Positions 7,595 through 15,918 of a stretch of DNA of 64,000 nt are shown piece by piece. Under the pieces are notes generated by a model. It did not search any database, was not told where the DNA came from, and worked only from the letters and a program-made list of their open reading frames with translations. This DNA is from JAWVFM01 sp963771655 (lineage in GTDB: Bacteria > Actinomycetota > Thermoleophilia > Solirubrobacterales > 70-9). The DNA lies in the NCBI GenBank assembly GCA_963771655.1, contig CAVYUG010000009.1, positions 412,632 to 476,631 of the forward strand, read 5' to 3'. The translations under genes were made by a program, and so were the position numbers. Each line of letters opens with the position of its first letter. Position 1 is the first letter of the stretch.

Positions 7595-10500
7595 CCTCGT
7601 CGATCACGCTCGTCGCGGAGCGAAGCGCCTCGATCCAGCCGCTTCGCTCCGCGGCGGCGGCGATCGGCTCGAGCAGCTCGATCGCCCGCTGGCGCTCGCC
7701 CAAAGCCAGGTCGGCGCGGGCGGCCGCGACGTAGGCGTGGGCGCCGAAGAGCCAGGCGCGGCCGACGGGCACGCTCACGCCGGCGAATAGCCCGCCGGCG
7801 TCGTCCCGCAGCCCCGACGCGGCGTCGAGCTCTCCCAGGTCGGCGCGCGCCCAGGCCAGTAGCGCCGTGCAGCGGAGGATCTGCGCCGGCGCGCGGCCGG
7901 CGCGAGCAACGTCGAGGCCGGCCTCGAGCGTCTCGGCCGCCCGCGCGGCGTCGCCCGCCTCGAGCAGCGTCCACCCCAGGCTCGCATGGGTCCACGCCGA
8001 CCACTCGACGGTCTCGGCGGCCGGCGCGAGCTCAACCGCCTCGTGCCCGTACTCGAGCGCCCGCTCGTAGTCCCCGCGGCTCCGGTAGGCCCAGCACAGC
8101 GCGTCGACGAACAGCGCCTCCTGGAAGCGGGCGCGCATCTTCCGCGTCAGCTCGAGCGCCTCCTCGAACAGGGCGATCGCGGCGTCATGGTCACCGCGCG
8201 CGAGCGGGACGAAGCCCGATTCGAGGAGCACCCAGGTGAGGTAGTAGGACGTCTCGCGGGGAGCCTCGTCGAACTGCGCCTCCAGCATGGCGCGCAGTCG
8301 CGTCGTCAGCGCCTCCAGGCGCTCGATGTCCCCGGTCTGAAGCGCCACGAGCTTCTGCGCGTCGAGGGCGAGCGCCACCACGAGGTCGTCGCCGTCCGCC
8401 TCCGCCAGCCTCAGCGCCTCCTCCGCCATCTCCGCCGCGCGATCGAAGCGAAGCTGGTTTACGTGCTGGATCGCGAGCCGCGAGAGCACGTTCACCCGCG
8501 CCGGTCCCGGCACCGCGGCGCTCTTCTCCGCGATCTCCTCCATCAGCTCGGTCGCCTTCGTGAAATCGATCGCGCGCCAGTAGCTCGCCAGGTCGAGCGC
8601 CGCCTGGGCGTGGGTCTCGGCATCGCCGTACCTCTCGGCGGCGGCCGCGGCCCGCTCGAGGTCGGCGCGCGCGGGCTCGAGGTCGCCGACGGTGAAGCGG
8701 TTGCGTCCTCGATCCGCCACCAGCTCGCGGACCAGGGCGTCGCTCTCGTCGAGCCCGAGCTCGGACGCCGCGTCGAGGGCCGCGCCATAGTGCTCGCTCG
8801 CCTCCTCGAGCGCGTAGACCCGCTCAGCGGCCTTCGCCGCGCGGCGGTGGTAGTCGATGGCGGCCCGATGGTCTCCCGCGGAGGCCGCGTGGTGCGCCGC
8901 CATGCCGGCGAACTCGTCGAGCCGGTCCGCGTAGATCGCCTCGATGGCGGTCAGCGCCGCGGCGTGCAGCTCCTGGCGGCGGCGCCTCAGGAGCCCGCGG
9001 TAGGCGGCCTCCTGGATCAGCGTGTGCGTGAAGGCGACGAACGGCACCGGCCACCGGGCGGCGTCGCGCAGGAGCTCGGCCGACTGGAGCTCACGCAGCG
9101 GCTCCTCGAGGCCGTGGGCTCGTGAGACGGCCTCCAGCAGCGGCACCGGGAACTGGCGTCCGAGCACCGCCGCCACGCCCACGAGCTCCTGGGCCGGTGG
9201 GCTCAGCCGGTCGATCCGGGCGAGCACCACCTTCTCGACGGTCTCCGGGATGTCGACCGGCACCTCGCGGTCGAACTGCCAGTCGCCGTTCGCGCGGCGA
9301 AGCGAGCCGGAATCCACCATCGAGCGCACCAGCTCCTCGAGGTAGAACGGATTGCCCTCGGCGCGGTCGAGCAGGCGACGCTCGAGCTCCGCGGGCAGCG
9401 TGCCGGCGCCGACCAGCGCGCCGAGCAGCTCGCTGCCGCGATCGCCGCCCAGCCGCTCGAGCGCGATCTCGCGCGCCCGATGCGGCAGCGTGCGCAGGGC
9501 GCCCTCGCGCAGCTCCCACGCCGGGTGCTCGCGCTCGGGGCGCATGTTCACGACGAGCAGCACCGGCGCCCGCTCGGCCAGCTCGAGCAGGCGCTCGATC
9601 AGGGCCAGCGACGAGGCGTCGGCCCAGTGGAGGTCGTCGAGCGCGATGGCGAGCGGTCCCTCGGCCGCGAGGAGATCGAGCGCCTCCGCGACACCGTCGC
9701 GGATCCGTTGCTGCGCCGCCTCGGCCGGCATCGTCGCCGACCCCTCCCCCTCGCCCCGCGCTAGCCCCAGCGCGGCCTCGAGCGCCGGCCGCAGCTCATC
9801 GGCGCGGTCGGGCGCGAGCCGCGCGAGCTCGGAGGCGAGCGCCGGCCGCACCCGCTCCTGGCTCGCGCCCGCGAGCCACTCGCGAAGCAGGGTGCGAAAC
9901 GGCCAGTACGGAAGCGACTCGCCGTAGGAGACGCAGCGGCCCTCGAGCCACCGCGGCTCACCGCCCGGCGAGGAGCCCGACTCGAAGCGCTCGCGGATCT
10001 CGGCCACGAGGCGCGACTTGCCCACCCCCGCCTCGCCGGTGACGATGAGGATCCGGCCCGACCCGTCGAGCACCTCGTCGACCGGCTCGAGGGCCGCGGC
10101 CAGCTCCGACTCACGGCCGACGAGCGCAGCGCGAACGGCGCCCGCGCTCGCCCCGGCGGCGCGCTGCGCGCGCACGGGCCACGCCTCCACCTCCCCCGCC
10201 TTGCCCTTCAGCGTCAGCGAGCGGGGCTCGCCGAACTCGAAGCGCTCGGCGGCCAGCTCGTGGGTCCGCGGCCCGACGAGCACGGTGCCGGGCTCCGCCT
10301 CGCCCTGAAGCCTCGCCGCGGTGTTGAGCGCGTCGCCCACGGCGCCGTACTCGAGCTTCGACCCGCCGCCCACCGGCCCGAGCACCGCGAGCCCGGTCTC
10401 GATCCCGACCCGCACGGCGAAGCCCTCCACGTCCCACTCGCGCGCGGCCTCGTCGCGGTAGGCCTCGATCGACTCGATGATGCGAAGGCCCGCGAGAACG

Positions 10501-10817
10501 GCGCGCTCGGGGTCGTCCTCGTGCGCGGTGGGCGCGCCGAACAGCGCCAGGAGGCCGTCGCCCGCGTACTCGAACACCTCGCCGCCGAACGTCTCGACCG
10601 ACGAGGCCATTCGCGCGACGGCGGCGCCGACGAGCGTCTGGAAGTCCTCCGGGTCGAGACGCTCTCCAAGGGCGGTCGAGCCGACGACGTCGCTGAAGAG
10701 CGCTGTCACGACGCGGCGCGTCTCACGCGCGGGCCCGGCCGTCGCCGCGCCGCAGGACGAGCAGAAGCGCGCCCCCTCGGTGAGCTCGGCGCCGCAGCTG
10801 CCGCATACGAGGCTCAC
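7572..10817 (-). CDS. class III adenylate/guanylate cyclase-like, AAA ATPase and TPR regulator
   Basis: A 1081-aa multidomain signalling protein. Residues about 5-25 are a zinc ribbon (CGSCGAEL, CSSCGA). Residues about 33-200 form a class III nucleotide cyclase domain with one metal Asp in LFSDVVGSTALG and the second in YAGDGLLALFG. Residues about 225-500 are an AAA/STAND-type ATPase with Walker A TGEAGVGKS and a Walker B region LAIALDDLHWAD. The rest, about 580-1081, is TPR-like helical repeats. No LuxR helix-turn-helix is visible at the C-terminus. Such proteins are common in actinobacteria and are thought to couple an unknown ligand to cNMP production. The neighbouring left-edge Crp/Fnr gene is a possible but unproven receiver. 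Confidence 0.9.
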   Translation of the reverse strand: MSLVCGSCGAELTEGARFCSSCGAATAGPARETRRVVTALFSDVVGSTALGERLDPEDFQTLVGAAVARMASSVETFGGEVFEYAGDGLLALFGAPTAHEDDPERAVLAGLRIIESIEAYRDEAAREWDVEGFAVRVGIETGLAVLGPVGGGSKLEYGAVGDALNTAARLQGEAEPGTVLVGPRTHELAAERFEFGEPRSLTLKGKAGEVEAWPVRAQRAAGASAGAVRAALVGRESELAAALEPVDEVLDGSGRILIVTGEAGVGKSRLVAEIRERFESGSSPGGEPRWLEGRCVSYGESLPYWPFRTLLREWLAGASQERVRPALASELARLAPDRADELRPALEAALGLARGEGEGSATMPAEAAQQRIRDGVAEALDLLAAEGPLAIALDDLHWADASSLALIERLLELAERAPVLLVVNMRPEREHPAWELREGALRTLPHRAREIALERLGGDRGSELLGALVGAGTLPAELERRLLDRAEGNPFYLEELVRSMVDSGSLRRANGDWQFDREVPVDIPETVEKVVLARIDRLSPPAQELVGVAAVLGRQFPVPLLEAVSRAHGLEEPLRELQSAELLRDAARWPVPFVAFTHTLIQEAAYRGLLRRRRQELHAAALTAIEAIYADRLDEFAGMAAHHAASAGDHRAAIDYHRRAAKAAERVYALEEASEHYGAALDAASELGLDESDALVRELVADRGRNRFTVGDLEPARADLERAAAAAERYGDAETHAQAALDLASYWRAIDFTKATELMEEIAEKSAAVPGPARVNVLSRLAIQHVNQLRFDRAAEMAEEALRLAEADGDDLVVALALDAQKLVALQTGDIERLEALTTRLRAMLEAQFDEAPRETSYYLTWVLLESGFVPLARGDHDAAIALFEEALELTRKMRARFQEALFVDALCWAYRSRGDYERALEYGHEAVELAPAAETVEWSAWTHASLGWTLLEAGDAARAAETLEAGLDVARAGRAPAQILRCTALLAWARADLGELDAASGLRDDAGGLFAGVSVPVGRAWLFGAHAYVAAARADLALGERQRAIELLEPIAAAAERSGWIEALRSATSVIDEATAAPRG

Positions 10818-10902
10818 GGCACGAGTCTAAGGGCGCCGCCTCGCCCGCTGTGTGGAAGATGACGCGGACGCGCGCCCGAAGCGGCGGTACGGTGACGGGA
10901 CC

Positions 10903-11550
10903 GTGCCGGTGACGATCCTCTCCCCGCATCCCGACGACGCGGTCCTCTCGCTGTGGCACGTCCTCGCCGGGCCCGGCGACGTCGCCGTCGTCAACGTCTT
11001 CGCCGGCGAGCCGAGGGCGACGGCCGTCGGCTGGTGGGACTCGATCACGGACGCCAGGGATCCGAGGAAGCGAATGGCCGAGCGCTGGGAGGAGGACCGC
11101 GCGGCCCTCGCCCTCGCGGGCCGCGAGGCCGTGAACCTCGACTTCATCGACGGCCAGTACCGCCCCGGGGTCCAGCCGCTCGAGCCGCTCATCGTGGCGA
11201 TCGACGCGACCGCCCCGGAGGGCCCGCTGCTCGCACCGTCGAACATCGCGGGCGATCACCCCGACCACGCCCTCGTCCGTGCCGCCGCGATGGCGCTGCG
11301 CGAGCGCGGCCGCGAGGTCAGCCTCTACGCCGACCTGCCCCACGCCACCCGCAACGGCGTGCCCGATTGGGCCACCGCATGCGACGGCGCGGTGGATCCA
11401 GAGGTCCACGAGCTCGACCCCGAGGCCGAGGGGCGAAAGCGCGAGGCCGTCGGCGCGTACGCGAGTCAGCTCTCGGCGCTGGAGCGGATGTTCGAGCTCG
11501 CCGAGCACCCCGAGCGCCTGCGCTACGAGGTCGTCTGGTCGCTTCCCTGA
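10903..11550 (+). CDS. PIG-L family deacetylase (LmbE-like)
   Basis: About 215-aa zinc hydrolase of the GlcNAc-PI de-N-acetylase (PIG-L/LmbE) family. The N-terminal metal motif is SPHPDDAVLS (H-P-D-D) and the second metal ligand block is GDHPDHALV. Family members remove acetyl groups from sugar substrates such as those in mycothiol or glycan metabolism. The frame opens upstream at 10852, but the HPDD motif is expected about 10 residues from the start, so GTG 10903 (or GTG 10909) is preferred. It is divergent from the cyclase gene and nearly abuts the convergent FAD oxidoreductase gene. Confidence 0.88.
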   Translation: MPVTILSPHPDDAVLSLWHVLAGPGDVAVVNVFAGEPRATAVGWWDSITDARDPRKRMAERWEEDRAALALAGREAVNLDFIDGQYRPGVQPLEPLIVAIDATAPEGPLLAPSNIAGDHPDHALVRAAAMALRERGREVSLYADLPHATRNGVPDWATACDGAVDPEVHELDPEAEGRKREAVGAYASQLSALERMFELAEHPERLRYEVVWSLP

Positions 11551-11553
11551 CGG

Positions 11554-12915
11554 CTAGAGCCGCGCGAGCACGCGCTCGTGGAAGGCGTCCTCGGCGAGCA
11601 GGTAGCCACGGATCGCGTGCTTCACGCCGGTGGCGATGGGCTCCGGCGGCCAGGGGAGGACGCGCCGGTTGACGAACGGGCACTCGGCGGCGTGCGAGCC
11701 GTCGCCCACCAGCAGGTCGGCCAGCACGTCGCCGTTGCGATAGCTCATCGAGACGCCGTGGCCGATGCAGCCGAGGCCGTAGACCGCGTCGCGCCCGCCG
11801 CCGATATAACCGAGCGCCGGCGTGAGGTCGGCGGTGACCGAGAACGGCCCACCCCAGCGATGGGTGATCTCCACCCCCTCGAGCTGCGGCCAGAGCCAGC
11901 GCACGTGCTCCTCGAGGTGCGCCCAGGCGCTCTCGCTTCTGTCGAAGTCGAGCCGGCCGCCGCTCGGCAGCCCCACCGGCCCGCCGCCCATCGCGATCCG
12001 CCGGTCGGGCGTGAGCCGGTAGTAATGGATGAGGTTGCGGGCGTCCTCGATGCCCTCCCGGCCCTCCCAGCCGATCGAGTCGAGCTGGGCCTCGGTGAGC
12101 GGCGCCGTGGCGATCATGTAGGTGAAGGCCGGCTGCTGCTTTCGCGCGAGCGGGCCGAACTGCTGTGAGTAGGCGTTGGTCGCGAGGGCGAGCTTCGGCG
12201 CCGTTGCCGAGCCGGCCGGTGTCGAGAGGCGGAAGGCGCCGCTCGCGCGATCGCGCGTGATGGCCTCGACCGGTGTGCCCTCGAAGACCCTGACGCCGGC
12301 CGCGAGCGCAAGCCGGCGCTCCTCGCGCACAAGCTTCGCCGGGTTGATCAGCGCCAGGCGCCGCTCCCACATCGCGCCGAGGTAGCGCTCGGAGCGAACC
12401 CGCTCGGCAGTCGCATCGGCGTCGATCCACTCGATCCCGTCGAACCCGAGCGAGCCCATCAGCTCGACCTCGTGCTGAAGGCGCTTCACGTAGCTCGGGG
12501 TCGTGGCGACGCGGAGGAACCCGGGACGGATCTTGTCGCAGTCGACGCCCTCCGAGTCGATGAAGCGCTCGAGCTCGTCGACGCAGCCCTCCATATAGGT
12601 GTGGGCCGCCTTCAGGAACCGCTTGCCGCGGATGAGCGCCGTCGTGCCGAATCCGAGTCCCACCACCGTCATCGCGAACGAGCCGTTTCGCCCGCTCGCG
12701 CCGTAGCCGACCTCCCGCGCCTCGAGCACCGCCACCTCGAGCGCCGGGTCGCGCCGCTTCAGCGCCAGCGCCGTCGACATGCCGAGGAACCCGCCGCCGA
12801 CGATCGCGACGTCGGCCTCGAGCTCGCCCTCGAGCGGCGCGGTGGGCTCGTAGTCGCCGTACTCGGCGAGCCAGAGCGAGAGCGGCGAGTCGGGCAGCTC
12901 GACCATCGACTCCAT
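11554..12915 (-). CDS. FAD-dependent amino acid/amine oxidase (DAO family)
   Basis: A 453-aa flavoprotein. The dinucleotide-binding motif DVAIVGGGFLGMSTALAL begins about residue 35, followed by an acidic ribose ligand in EVAVLEAREVGYGASGRNG. The SGRNG segment and the C-terminal FAD motif YGLGCIGHGVSMSYRNGD match the DadA/PuuB (gamma-glutamylputrescine oxidase-like) branch of the D-amino-acid-oxidase family. It probably oxidises an amino acid or polyamine derivative in the cytoplasm; the exact substrate is unknown. ATG 12915 is the first start, ATG 12906 is an alternative. It is convergent with the PIG-L gene. Confidence 0.9.
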   Translation of the reverse strand: MESMVELPDSPLSLWLAEYGDYEPTAPLEGELEADVAIVGGGFLGMSTALALKRRDPALEVAVLEAREVGYGASGRNGSFAMTVVGLGFGTTALIRGKRFLKAAHTYMEGCVDELERFIDSEGVDCDKIRPGFLRVATTPSYVKRLQHEVELMGSLGFDGIEWIDADATAERVRSERYLGAMWERRLALINPAKLVREERRLALAAGVRVFEGTPVEAITRDRASGAFRLSTPAGSATAPKLALATNAYSQQFGPLARKQQPAFTYMIATAPLTEAQLDSIGWEGREGIEDARNLIHYYRLTPDRRIAMGGGPVGLPSGGRLDFDRSESAWAHLEEHVRWLWPQLEGVEITHRWGGPFSVTADLTPALGYIGGGRDAVYGLGCIGHGVSMSYRNGDVLADLLVGDGSHAAECPFVNRRVLPWPPEPIATGVKHAIRGYLLAEDAFHERVLARL

Positions 12916-12924
12916 CGTAGGATC

Positions 12925-13433
12925 GTGCCATCGTCCACGCTCGCCCGACCCTCGCCGGCCTCGCGGCCGCCGCCGTCGCGCTCGTCATCGCCGGCTGCGG
13001 AGACGGCGGCGACACGACGACGATCATCGAGACGACGCCAACCGCGTCGCCGCCGACGACGGTCACGACGGCCACGACGAGCGTGCCGCCCCCGACCGCT
13101 TCCACCACGACGGCCTCGGCCCAGGCCTTCATGATCGACCCGCTCGGCAAGCGCTCGTCGGAGCCCAGCACGTTCGCCTTCAGCGTCGACGGCGACCTGG
13201 TCGGCCAGGACCTCCAGTGGTCGGGCTGGGGCTCGGACCCGGCGACCGCCACCGGCACGCTCGTCGAGCGCAAGGGCGGGTCGCTCAAGACCGTGCCGGT
13301 CGAGGGCACGGTGACCCTCAGGGGCCTCACCGATTGCCGCGGCGCGCGCTACTACGCGCGCGCGAACGTGACGGTCCCGGCGAGCGCGCCGTTCCAGCCG
13401 GGCGCGATCACGCTCGGCTCGCCCTGCGAGTAG
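12925..13433 (+). CDS. small lipoprotein of unknown function (start obscured)
   Basis: An open frame from the TAG at 12918 reads HARPTLAGLAAAAVALVIAGC followed by GDGGDTTT and a Thr/Pro-rich linker, then a compact 110-residue domain ending at TAG 13433. AGC after a hydrophobic core is a lipobox, so the mature protein would be a lipid-anchored periplasmic or surface protein. The frame has no ATG, GTG or TTG before the lipobox. The GTG at 12925 sits one base out of frame, so either one base is missing around 12925-12935 or a non-standard start is used. A start at GTG 13083 would leave no signal. The folded domain has two Cys (LTDCRG, GSPCE) that could pair. No family is recognised. Confidence 0.6.
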
Positions 13434-13439
13434 CGGCGG

Positions 13440-13838
13440 CTAGCTCGTCGACCCGACGCCCGTCGCGTCGATGCAGTCCTGGACGGTCGAGACCTGCGGC
13501 TTCTTCTTGCTGTAGCTGTTGAAGCTCACCACCGCGTGGCCGTACTGCGAGTAGCCACCGCCGCCCTTGGCGTAGTAGGCGGCGTCCTTGGGAGTCTTGA
13601 AGACGTCGATGAAGATGATGTCGCTCGGGATCGGCACCGAGACCTTGCCGATCTCCTTCAACGTCGGGTTCGGCGTGTCGTCGACCTTGTTCTTCACCTT
13701 CGCGTCGCTGAGGCACTGCGAGAGCGCGGTCAGGGGGTCGTTGGGGAAGCCGCTGTTGCTGCTGCTCCCGCCCCCGCAGCCGGCCAGCGCAAGCGCCCCC
13801 ACCGCCGCGATCCCGGCCAGAGATCCGCGCCTCCTCAT
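13440..13838 (-). CDS. small lipoprotein of unknown function
   Basis: A 132-aa protein with a basic start (MRRRGS), hydrophobic core and lipobox LALAGC, followed by a Gly/Ser linker. The mature domain is about 105 residues with two Cys (QCLSD and QDCID) that probably form a disulphide, and a central segment VPIPSDIIFIDVFKTPKDA. It is a typical actinobacterial lipid-anchored small domain; no function is recognised. It is convergent with the lipoprotein at 12925-13433, six bases apart, and may be unrelated to it in sequence. Confidence 0.75.
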   Translation of the reverse strand: MRRRGSLAGIAAVGALALAGCGGGSSSNSGFPNDPLTALSQCLSDAKVKNKVDDTPNPTLKEIGKVSVPIPSDIIFIDVFKTPKDAAYYAKGGGGYSQYGHAVVSFNSYSKKKPQVSTVQDCIDATGVGSTS

Positions 13839-13878
13839 CGCGCGCGATCGTATAAGAGGCGCCGGGCCGGACTGAGCG

Positions 13879-14427
13879 CTACTTGGCCGTGAACGATCCG
13901 TACATCCCGGCCGTGTAGTGGCCCGGGATGTTGCAGAACATCACGTACTTGCCCGGCTTCAGGGCAATCGTCGCCGACTTCGTCTTGCCCGCCGCGACGT
14001 CCGGGATCTCGCCCGGCGAGTTGAGGACGTCTTCGTTCACCGACCCGTCGGGCTTGGTCGGAAGGCTGCCCGGCTTCGCGTTCGTCTTCGCCAACACCAT
14101 CTCGTGAGTGATCTGGCCGTTGTTCACCGCCGAGATGCGGACCTTGCCCGCGCTCGAGGTGACGGCCGCCGGCTTGAAGAAGTCATCACCCATGCCGATT
14201 TCCACTCCCGACGCCGTGGCGGCCGCGCCGCCGCCGGTGGTCGCCTCGCTCGTCGCGTCGGTGGTCGCGTTGGAGCCGCCGTCGCCGATCGCGATCGCCG
14301 TGATCGCCCCAGCCACGAGGATGAGGATGATCGCCGCGGCGAACACCTTCGTGCCCGTGTACTCGCCCTCCTCCTTCTCGGGCGGCCGAGGCTCCTCCTC
14401 GGTCTCGGGCGTGAGCGTGGCGGTCAT
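13879..14427 (-). CDS. membrane-anchored cupredoxin (plastocyanin/azurin-like)
   Basis: A 182-aa copper protein. A charged cytoplasmic N-terminus (about residues 1-27) is followed by one transmembrane helix (VFAAAIILILVAGAITAIAIG), a Ser/Thr/Ala-rich linker and a cupredoxin domain of about 105 residues. Type I copper ligands are visible: His in ITHEMV, then Cys, His and Met in FCNIPGHYTAGMYG, the usual C-x(4)-H-x(4)-M spacing. It is an electron carrier or copper-binding protein on the outer face of the membrane. The start ATG 14427 is chosen because upstream sequence is not protein-like. No oxidase subunit lies next to it. Confidence 0.9.
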   Translation of the reverse strand: MTATLTPETEEEPRPPEKEEGEYTGTKVFAAAIILILVAGAITAIAIGDGGSNATTDATSEATTGGGAAATASGVEIGMGDDFFKPAAVTSSAGKVRISAVNNGQITHEMVLAKTNAKPGSLPTKPDGSVNEDVLNSPGEIPDVAAGKTKSATIALKPGKYVMFCNIPGHYTAGMYGSFTAK

Positions 14428-14563
14428 GTGGGGAATTCGACACCAGCCCGCCGGGCGTCGCATCGGTGAAGTCCGCCCTCGGAACGGCGGAAAGAGCGCC
14501 GGCATGCTCCGTGGAAGGCCGCAACGGCGGGTGAGGCGCGCCCCGCGCGGGTAGCGTTTCCCC

Positions 14564-14803
14564 ATGGCCATCACCGGATTCGCGGCGCGGTTCGCAACTG
14601 TGCGCTGGCGCGTCGCCCTCGACGTCGCCCGCTGGCTCTTCAAGCAGGGCCGCGAGCGGCTCAACCGCAACCTCAGCCCCGAGGAGCGCGGCGAGCTCTG
14701 GGATCTCATGAAGCGCTCGAAGGGCAGGCGGGCGAACCTGAGCCCGGGCGAGCAGAGCCGCTTCATGGACCTCGTGAAGCAGGGGGCGACGGGGCGCGAC
14801 TAG
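14564..14803 (+). CDS. small basic hypothetical protein
   Basis: A 79-aa protein with a short hydrophobic N-terminal helix, then a charged helical region containing NLSPEERGELWDLMKRSKG and NLSPGEQSRFMDLVKQ, two similar NLSP(E/G)E blocks that look like an internal repeat of about 25 residues. Codon use is typical of the window and it has its own ATG. Small proteins with this pattern are widespread in Thermoleophilia-like genomes as far as I recall, but no function is known. Its TAG shares the palindrome CTAG with the stop of nagA on the other strand. Confidence 0.7.
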   Translation: MAITGFAARFATVRWRVALDVARWLFKQGRERLNRNLSPEERGELWDLMKRSKGRRANLSPGEQSRFMDLVKQGATGRD

Positions 14804-15918
14804 CCATTCGGGGGGGCGATCCAGCGGCCCGCGAGCATCGTCCGGCGCACCTCGCCCACCTCCCCCAGCTCCACGAGATCGGCCGGCGAGCCGGGCGCGA
14901 GCGGAGGCGGCAGTCCGATCGCCGCGGCCGGCGCCTCGGCGGCCGCCAGGATGGCGTCGGCGAGGCTCGCGCCGGTCATCGCCGCCCAGTTGCGGACCGC
15001 CTCGTCGAGCTTGAGCGTGCTCCCGGCCAGGGTCCCGTCGGCGAGGCGCGCACCGCCCGCCGGGTCGGACTCGATCGCCTCACCCGCCATGCGGTAGCGA
15101 CCGGGCGGGGCGGCGGCGGCCGGGGTCGCATCGCTGACGAGGACGACGCGCCGACCGGCCGTCCGGCGCACGATCTCGAGGACAAGCCGGTCGACGTGGA
15201 TGCCGTCGGCGATGAGGCCGGCGCTCACCCGCTCGTCGACCAGCGCGACACCGGCGAGGCCGGGCGCGCGATGCCCGAGCGGCGCCATCGCGTTGAAGAG
15301 GTGCGTCGCCATCGTGGCCCCGGCGTCGATCGCCGCGAGGGCGGTCACTGCGTCAGCCCCGGAGTGGCCGAGTGCGACAACCACGCCGCGACCCGAGAGC
15401 TCGGCGATGAGCTCGAGCGCCCCCGGGAGCTCAGGCGCGATCGTCACGAGGCGCACCGCCGGCGATCGAAGCCAGTCCGGGACCCCGCCGGCGGGGGATC
15501 GCAGGCGGTCCGGCGGGTGCATGCCCGCGTGCTCCGGGTTGAGGAACGGCCCCTCGACGTGCGCGCCGCACACGGGCGAGGAGGGGTCGGCCGCGCGCTC
15601 GGCGATCTCTTGCAGTGCCTGCTCGGCGGTCTCATCGTCGGGGCTGACGAGCGTCGGCAGGTAGCTCGTGACCCCGGCCGCGAGCTGCACCCGGTCGATC
15701 TCCTCGAGCGCCGCAGGGCCGTCAACGACCTCATGGCCGCCGGCGCCGTTGACCTGCAGGTCGCAGAGACCGGGCGCGAGGATCCCCTCGACCGCATCGT
15801 CCGGGTCTCGCGGTGGCTCGCCCACGCCCGCAGCAGCGATCGCGGCGCCCTCCACCTCGACCCAGCCGGCCTCGATCGCGCCGGAGCGCGCGACGCGCCC
15901 CGCGAGCACGACGCTCAC
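14800..15918 (-). CDS. nagA: N-acetylglucosamine-6-phosphate deacetylase
   Basis: About 372-aa amidohydrolase that deacetylates GlcNAc-6-phosphate to GlcN-6-phosphate in amino-sugar catabolism. Visible signatures are GLCDLQVNGAGG, the metal ligand block HVEGPFLNPEHAGMH, GHSGA, THLFNAMAPLGHR, DGIHV and the late acidic VSDAT. The start is GTG 15918, which overlaps the TGA of the upstream nagB fusion (GTGA); the frame is open further upstream but that part lies inside nagB. The two enzymes catalyse consecutive steps and are translationally coupled. No GlcNAc transporter is next to them. Confidence 0.93.
   Translation of the reverse strand: MSVVLAGRVARSGAIEAGWVEVEGAAIAAAGVGEPPRDPDDAVEGILAPGLCDLQVNGAGGHEVVDGPAALEEIDRVQLAAGVTSYLPTLVSPDDETAEQALQEIAERAADPSSPVCGAHVEGPFLNPEHAGMHPPDRLRSPAGGVPDWLRSPAVRLVTIAPELPGALELIAELSGRGVVVALGHSGADAVTALAAIDAGATMATHLFNAMAPLGHRAPGLAGVALVDERVSAGLIADGIHVDRLVLEIVRRTAGRRVVLVSDATPAAAAPPGRYRMAGEAIESDPAGGARLADGTLAGSTLKLDEAVRNWAAMTGASLADAILAAAEAPAAAIGLPPPLAPGSPADLVELGEVGEVRRTMLAGRWIAPPNG

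Noticed and set aside
11318..13330. A 670-codon minus frame overlapping the FAD oxidoreductase
   Set aside because: It is out of frame with the DAO-family gene at 11554-12915 and has Arg/Ala-rich low-complexity sequence.
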